64,000 bases of DNA from Actinobacteria bacterium IMCC26207 (GTDB taxonomy: Bacteria; Actinomycetota; Acidimicrobiia; Acidimicrobiales; Microtrichaceae): NCBI GenBank assembly GCA_001025035.1, contig LCZK01000010.1:1-64000 (forward strand), given 5' to 3'. The position numbers and the translations under genes were made by a program. The notes beneath the pieces are model-generated. The model saw only the letters and a program-made list of their open reading frames with translations. It made no database searches and was not told where the DNA came from. Shown here piece after piece: positions 59,290-64,000 of the stretch. Every line of letters begins with the position of its first letter. Positions within the stretch are counted from its first letter, which is position 1.

Positions 59290-60160
59290 GAACTTTGGAG
59301 AGCAATCGCAGCATCTCAAGGTAGAGCCAGACCAGCGTCAAGATCAGTCCAAACGCTGCGTACCAGTCCATATAGGCCGGCAGGTTGTTCTTTGATCCGC
59401 GCTCAATAAAATCAAAGTCCAGAATTAGATTGAGCGAAGCAACAATGACGATGACCACGCTGATGCCAATGCTCAGCAGACTTCCACCCACCCATGGTGG
59501 CTGTAGGTCCGTAAAGAGGCTGAGGACGAACCCCAGCAGGTACATAATCATGATGCCGAAGGTTGCACCAATGACACCTTTGGTGAACTTGGGTGTTGCC
59601 CGAAGTATGCGCAAGCCGTACATAACGAGCATGGCCAAGAACACTCCGAAGGTTGCCAGAATTGCTTGCACAACAATGCCTTCGAACCGGGCGTTGTAGT
59701 AATGCGAAATCATTCCGAGCAGGGCGCCTTCGAGTAGCCCGTAGGGAAGCGCTGTGAAGCGAGCGAGTTTTGGCTTAAACACGGTGAGCAGGGCAATGGC
59801 GAATGCGCCGAGCATGCAACCGAGCAACAAACCAGGGTTGTCAAAGCTGACCGGGGTGCTCACTGATCCGTCAGTGCGCAGCACCGGAGCACCCTCGGTA
59901 ACGAGGGTCCAACCAAAGGCCGCCCCGATAAGCAAGAACGTGAATATGAAGAGCGTGGCAGCAGATACTCCGCCGAGCGTCATAACTCGTCCCGAACCTG
60001 CTGGTGGAGTTGCAGGAGCAGTTGATTGGCCTTGGCCCTGTAGACCAACCGCCGCAACAGTTCCCTGCTGCGCCGAATCCCACTCCTGAGCTGGACTTGC
60101 GCCCTGTTCAGCGGGGGTTTCGCCAAATGCTTTGTCTGTCAGAACGGGATTGCGTGACAT
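59282..60160 (-). CDS. Bax inhibitor-1/YccA family membrane protein
   Basis: 292 residues. A disordered 60-residue Gln/Ala/Pro-rich N-terminus leads into about seven transmembrane helices. The C-terminal segments LILDFDFIERG and WYAAFGLILTLVWLYLEMLRLL are typical of the actinobacterial branch of the BI-1/YccA family. Some members are pH-sensitive Ca2+ leak channels; the role in bacteria is poorly defined. AAAGG precedes the ATG. A 15-bp repeat overlaps the stop. Confidence 0.9.
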   Translation of the reverse strand: MSRNPVLTDKAFGETPAEQGASPAQEWDSAQQGTVAAVGLQGQGQSTAPATPPAGSGRVMTLGGVSAATLFIFTFLLIGAAFGWTLVTEGAPVLRTDGSVSTPVSFDNPGLLLGCMLGAFAIALLTVFKPKLARFTALPYGLLEGALLGMISHYYNARFEGIVVQAILATFGVFLAMLVMYGLRILRATPKFTKGVIGATFGIMIMYLLGFVLSLFTDLQPPWVGGSLLSIGISVVIVIVASLNLILDFDFIERGSKNNLPAYMDWYAAFGLILTLVWLYLEMLRLLSKVRQ

Positions 60161-60176
60161 GAGCGCCTTTCAAGAT

Positions 60177-60230
60177 GCCCGTTGATTCTGACGGGCAATC
60201 TGAACTGAAGTTAGTCGGAATTACTTCCGA
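60177..60230 (-). promoter_or_regulatory. Two inverted repeats between genes
   Basis: GCCCGT/ACGGGC (8-nt loop, 60177-60196) and TCGGAA/TTCCGA (TTAC loop, 60215-60230) sit between the unknown 505-residue protein gene and the BI-1 gene. They could form a terminator for the former or a leader structure or operator for the latter. Confidence 0.35.
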
Positions 60231-60259
60231 TTAGGCATCTCGGGGAGTGCAAATACCTG

Positions 60260-61777
60260 CTAGCTGAGAATATCTTCTGCTAGTGCTGCAAGCGGTTCGG
60301 CATGTGAACGTGAGTGAGCGGCAGTCCTAGCTGCTGCGGCCAGAAACCAAATTCTGGCAGGGTGGTCGGTGGTACGAAACCCACGCTCTAAGGCCGCAAC
60401 CTGCGCTAATGGTTGCATCTGTAGCGAACTGTCAGCAGCCACTACTCGCCGAATGGCTAGCCAGGCTTGATTCGTGGACTCATGGTCCTGCGGCGGTATC
60501 GCCGTTGCTGCCTCGGCAGCAGAGTCCGGGTCTGCGTCGGCAAGAGCCAGCAGGGTGTCTGCCAAGCCGCTGCTATCAAAGGGTGGAACCCAAAGTTCTC
60601 CCACCGAGTCAAGGCTGCTAGCGGAGGGACTCAGGGGTGCAGCAAGCGCTAGTTCGTAACGAAGGCTGAGTGACTGAGTGCTCGTCATGCAGAGTTGCAA
60701 TGCATCGGCAGCAATGCAGGCCGTGAGCGCAGATTGAATCTGCGGGTTGGCGCCCTCATGCCCTGAAACTGCGTCGATACTCGTAACTGCATAGGCAGCT
60801 GCTCGCAGCAGTGCAAACGTGTCCACTAGGTCTGCTGGGTCTAGCCCGTCCTCAAGGCTCGCGAGGAGCAGCGGAGCTAACTGCTCGGCTGGGGTTTGGG
60901 CAATACCGGTTCCGAGGGCCGTCAGCCTTGCATGAGTCGAGGGCTCGAACCTGCCGGCAGTTTCGAGTGAACGGCTTTGAGCTTGATCGGCCAGAAGCTG
61001 TGCTTGCATTCGCTGATCGAAAGCAAACTCTTCGTCGATTGCTTGCAAGGCAATTTGCTGTGCCAGACCGCAAGACAACTGTTGATGGATTGCAGTGTCG
61101 AGGCCCGAAGCTGCAACGGACGCCGTCATGATGAGTAGCTGTTCGTTGACGTAGAACCTTGTCGAAGCAGCCGAAACGATGGCGTTGTGAGCCTCGCTTG
61201 CATCCATCTCAGCGAGTCGGAGCCAGCTCCGAGCCGCTTGAGTTGACGCTGCATCGCTCGTCGCCTGCCAAAAATCGGCCAGAGCGCTTGCCGGATGATC
61301 GTGATGGTTTGGGAGTACTACCTGGGTTGCATGCCCGGAGCGAAAGGTCGTTGCAGCTAATGAAACAAGCAGGGCCACAGCAATTTTTGCTGACTCGGCG
61401 TCTGTTGATGCACCTTCGCGAATCGAGTTCTCTTGACGATCTGCGAGCCCAAGACAAGCGGTTGCAGCGACCAGAAGAGCGGCCACCGACTGGGTATCGG
61501 GCGGCTGGGCCTGAGCTACAACAGCGGTAACTGCCAGAGCTAGATCTCGCGAGGAATACCCACTTGCCAGGCGCTCACAGGCCCATCGCACAGCTCTGGC
61601 AGCTGTTGCTTCTTCGGTAACAGCAGGCGAATCCAGCAAGAAGGCAGCCAATTCCCTGTGAAGAACCTCTGGATTTTTGGGCTCTACGAAGGGTTCGGCT
61701 TGAACTGTTCTGAGGTCATGAGTTCCGTGCGTATGAGCAACTCCGCCGTTATCTGCAGCATCTAGGGGTGCCGTCAT
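60260..61777 (-). CDS. Large Ala-rich helical protein, unknown function
   Basis: 505 residues; no family recognised. It is strongly alpha-helical and Ala/Leu-rich with no signal peptide or membrane helix. The first 40 residues are His/Asp/Gly-rich (NGGVAHTHGTHD), which could bind metal. The bulk looks like tandem helical pairs, as in HEAT- or TPR-like solenoids. ATG 61777 is preferred (AAGAGA upstream); the frame begins at 61822. Confidence 0.6.
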   Translation of the reverse strand: MTAPLDAADNGGVAHTHGTHDLRTVQAEPFVEPKNPEVLHRELAAFLLDSPAVTEEATAARAVRWACERLASGYSSRDLALAVTAVVAQAQPPDTQSVAALLVAATACLGLADRQENSIREGASTDAESAKIAVALLVSLAATTFRSGHATQVVLPNHHDHPASALADFWQATSDAASTQAARSWLRLAEMDASEAHNAIVSAASTRFYVNEQLLIMTASVAASGLDTAIHQQLSCGLAQQIALQAIDEEFAFDQRMQAQLLADQAQSRSLETAGRFEPSTHARLTALGTGIAQTPAEQLAPLLLASLEDGLDPADLVDTFALLRAAAYAVTSIDAVSGHEGANPQIQSALTACIAADALQLCMTSTQSLSLRYELALAAPLSPSASSLDSVGELWVPPFDSSGLADTLLALADADPDSAAEAATAIPPQDHESTNQAWLAIRRVVAADSSLQMQPLAQVAALERGFRTTDHPARIWFLAAAARTAAHSRSHAEPLAALAEDILS

Positions 61778-61998
61778 GTCTGTTGTCTCTTGATCGCCCA
61801 ACGCCACGCCACCTCCATCCAATCAGCCTTGGCGGGAACTCCGACCGCCGAGTAGCAGTGTTGCAGAATTGAGCAACTCCTGATGCGCGTTACCGATGTT
61901 GCAACTCCTCGGCCAGAATACGTCTCTATGAATCACTCTTTGGGGGCTCCCGCTCTCTCCCCGTTTTGTGTACTCGCCGTCACGCTGCTGGCCTGCAC

Positions 61999-62819
61999 AT
62001 GAGTTCGTTCTCGCTCGAAACGCAAGTGACGCAACTAGGGCAAGGTCGCTACAGCGCAAACATGGACCGGAGCTGGTGGATTATTTCGGGGCCTAACGGC
62101 GGCTATGTGGCGGCAGTTATTTTGCGCGCAATCTGCGAAGAGGTCAATGAGCCAAGCCGGGCACCTCGGTCGATCAGCCTGCAGTTCTTGCGCGTGCCGA
62201 AAGAAGGGTTGGTCGAGATTGAGGTGGTTGTTGAACGCACGGGCCGAACCGTGTCGAACCTGTCCGCACGAATGACCCAAGACGGTGTGCTGTTAGTGAT
62301 TGCCATTGCGGTGCTGGCAGAGCCCCGGGAGTCCTCGCTGAGTTTCAACGAATTGCAGGGGCTGCCGCTCCTTGATGATGGAACGGCCATACCGGCTGCC
62401 GAGACCATCGCTGAAGAAGACCTTGACCCTGATCGCGAGGTTCCGATGCGAGGCCATTATGAGCAACGGTGGGTGATTGGAGAGCACCCTTTTCAGCCTC
62501 TGCCTTCGGGGGAGTCGCTAGCGCGGACTGGTGGCTGGCTTCGACCAGCGGGGGTGAACCTATCGATGCCATAGCTCTGACGGCGATGACCGATGCATGG
62601 CTACCTCCCATCTTTAGCCGCGTTCGCGAACCTCTGATGGTGCCAACTATTGACTTGACAATTCATTTCCGCGGACTTCCCAAAGACCCCGAAGCGTTTT
62701 GTTTTGTGCTGTTCGAAAGCCCTCTGGCTCAGGATGGCTACCTGATTGAGCACGGTCAAATCTTTGACGCCGAGGGCCATCTTCTTGTCGAATCGCGTCA
62801 ACTTGCGGTCGTGGTCTAA
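61999..62819 (+). pseudogene. Acyl-CoA thioesterase-like (double hotdog) gene with a frameshift
   Basis: The first frame encodes WWIISGPNGGYVAAVILRAI...RSISLQFLRVP, the N-terminal hotdog of a TesB-like thioesterase, up to ARTGGWLRPAG at about 62552. The third frame then continues with GEPIDAIALTAMTDAWLPP and HFRGLP to the stop at 62819. The switch falls in a run of five G (about 62549-62553); one more G would join the frames. It is either a real mutation, a sequencing or assembly error, or phase variation in a homopolymer. Start ATG 61999 is tentative. Confidence 0.7.
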
Positions 62820-62893
62820 CGCCCTGATTCTGCCGAAATGCAGAAGAAAGAGTCACCTCGGGTCCCAGAGGGCCTATCCTGAAAGGACTTCTT

Positions 62894-64000
62894 ATGGATG
62901 ACCGACCCCGAAGTTTGCGGGCCATGCTCGCCGAGGCGAAAGATACCTCGGAGATCATGGTCGATCTGGCCTACGCGGCTGTGTATTTCAACGATCCCGG
63001 CATGGCCGATGAGGTCGCTGAACTTGAAGAGCGCATGAACGACCTTGTGCAAGACATGAGGGCAGTCTGCATCATGGCGGTCAGACGCCCAGCCGAGGCA
63101 GAGGGGATGGCTTCGGTCCTGCAGATCATCTCGGCGATTGAGAGCATTGCCAATGCTGCAGTAGACGTAACTCGAATTGTTACGCACCGTTTGGGAATTC
63201 CGAACGAACTCATCGGTGATTTGTCGAACGCTGAAGAAGTCTCTCATCGTGTCTGGATCCGTGAGGGTTCACACATGGCGCATCGCCCGCTCAAGGATCT
63301 TGAAATCACCATTCAGTGCGGCATGCGCGTGGTGGCGATTCGGCGCGATCGCTCCTGGATGATCGATGAGATAGACGGTGACTTTGTTGTCGTGCCAGGG
63401 GACGTGTTGTTTCTTCGGGGCTCGCCAGCGGGAATCGTTCGACTTCATGAGCTCGCAGCTGCACCCACTTGGGATCCGCCAATGAGTGCGCCCGCTGGAG
63501 CGCTGACTGATCTTGACCGTGCTGTTGATGTGCTCGTAGAGATGAAGAACACCTCTGAGGCAGCCGTTGGACTTGCCTATTCTGCGCTTGCGTTACGGGA
63601 TAACGGCCTAGCTGCAGAGGTGCGGCACTTGGCGGAGCGCCTTGATGAGATGAAGGATCACCTGCAGCTTTGGGTATTGCGGGCGGCAAAGAAGGACGTA
63701 GATCCAGCACCCCTGCGCGGGCTGCTGCAATTGGCCTCCGCAGCAGAAGAACTCGGAGACCAGGCAGCGCAAATGGTGTGGCTAATTACCGATGATCGCG
63801 GCTTTCATCCCATTGTGAAACTCGCACTGGGCGAGGCCGATGTCGTAGCAACTCAGGTTCCCGTAGCTGCTGACTCCTCGGTTGCTGGGTGCAGCCTTGC
63901 GGAGTTGCAGCTAGATATTGAACCGGGGTTTCAGGTCCTCGCGGTCCGAAGAGATAATCGCTACATCTATCGACCTCGTGGATCTGTCGTCATCGAGCCT
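62894..64000 (+). CDS. PhoU / TrkA-C double-repeat protein (partial, runs off the window)
   Basis: 369 residues are visible with no stop before the edge. The chain is a duplication: a PhoU-like helical domain (about 1-115), a TrkA-C/RCK-C-like beta domain with VVAIRRDRSW and VVPGDVLFLRG (about 125-180), then a second PhoU-like (about 195-310) and a second TrkA-C-like domain with VLAVRRDNRYIYRP. Such proteins regulate K+ or other ion transporters by ligand binding. There is no membrane helix. AAAGGA precedes ATG 62894. Confidence 0.85.
   Translation, partial: MDDRPRSLRAMLAEAKDTSEIMVDLAYAAVYFNDPGMADEVAELEERMNDLVQDMRAVCIMAVRRPAEAEGMASVLQIISAIESIANAAVDVTRIVTHRLGIPNELIGDLSNAEEVSHRVWIREGSHMAHRPLKDLEITIQCGMRVVAIRRDRSWMIDEIDGDFVVVPGDVLFLRGSPAGIVRLHELAAAPTWDPPMSAPAGALTDLDRAVDVLVEMKNTSEAAVGLAYSALALRDNGLAAEVRHLAERLDEMKDHLQLWVLRAAKKDVDPAPLRGLLQLASAAEELGDQAAQMVWLITDDRGFHPIVKLALGEADVVATQVPVAADSSVAGCSLAELQLDIEPGFQVLAVRRDNRYIYRPRGSVVIEP

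Noticed and set aside
61928..62002. 24-codon ORF whose stop overlaps the thioesterase ATG
   Set aside because: The overlap is suggestive of a leader peptide, but there is no ribosome site, the hexamer spacing does not fit, and the downstream gene is frameshifted.

Overview
The window looks like chromosome from a moderately GC-rich actinobacterium, and the class Acidimicrobiia is my best guess (inference). The supporting signs are a linked UbiA-type decaprenyl-phosphate ribosyltransferase and DprE1, an F420 gene (cofC), a mycobacterial-type SOS mutasome (imuA', imuB, dnaE2) with TCGAAC-N4-GTTCGA boxes, an LAXTG-type sorting signal, many GTG starts and many leaderless-looking promoters. There is no rRNA, CRISPR array or complete insertion sequence. 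Genes are dense, with many 4-base ATGA/GTGA overlaps.

Layout. 0-2 kb: an accessory patch holding a MNT/HEPN toxin-antitoxin-like pair between a tRNA-Glu gene and a displaced copy of that tRNA's 3' end, then tRNA-Gln. 2-5 kb: an LAXTG surface protein, a class V aminotransferase and an unknown basic protein. 5-10 kb (minus): an operon of a 35-residue membrane peptide, larE, larB, larC, a redoxin and ung. 9.8-17.3 kb: acetoacetate-decarboxylase-like and cupin genes, a membrane-anchored GH43-like protein, a Sua5-type enzyme, a HELGH lipoprotein, and the decaprenyl-phosphoribose pair. 17-24 kb (minus): a sugar-type ABC transporter with two paralogous binding lipoproteins. 24-38 kb: DEDD exonuclease, metG, a PIG-L deacetylase with cofC, gpsA, a large unknown protein, a P450, a GH38 mannosidase, rnhB and an adenylate cyclase. 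38-43 kb: an acyl-CoA dehydrogenase behind a 10-bp-arm palindrome, an AhpD-like/DapB-like pair, a truncated globin and an Nfu-N protein. 43-46 kb: imuA'-imuB under a perfect SOS box. 46-54 kb: a two-component system, a GGDEF-EAL protein with a changed GGDEF motif, oligoendopeptidase F, then an H-NOX sensor coupled to a kinase-like protein that has lost its phospho-acceptor histidine. 54-64 kb: dnaE2 with its own SOS box, a VanY-type peptidase behind a Cys-rich mini-ORF, a BI-1 protein, an unknown helical protein, a frameshifted thioesterase and the start of a PhoU/TrkA-C protein.

Four things stand out. (1) About fifteen genes have a TANNNT-like -10 hexamer ending 6 or 7 nt before the first base of the start codon, usually with no Shine-Dalgarno; this fits leaderless transcription and fixes several starts. 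(2) The two SOS promoters share this geometry. (3) H-NOX is translationally coupled to a pseudo-kinase. (4) Short tandem repeats of 13-21 bp cluster in and around the mutasome genes (40.6-46 kb, and in dnaE2), in frame where they are coding. All family assignments rest on motifs read by eye; no database search was possible.
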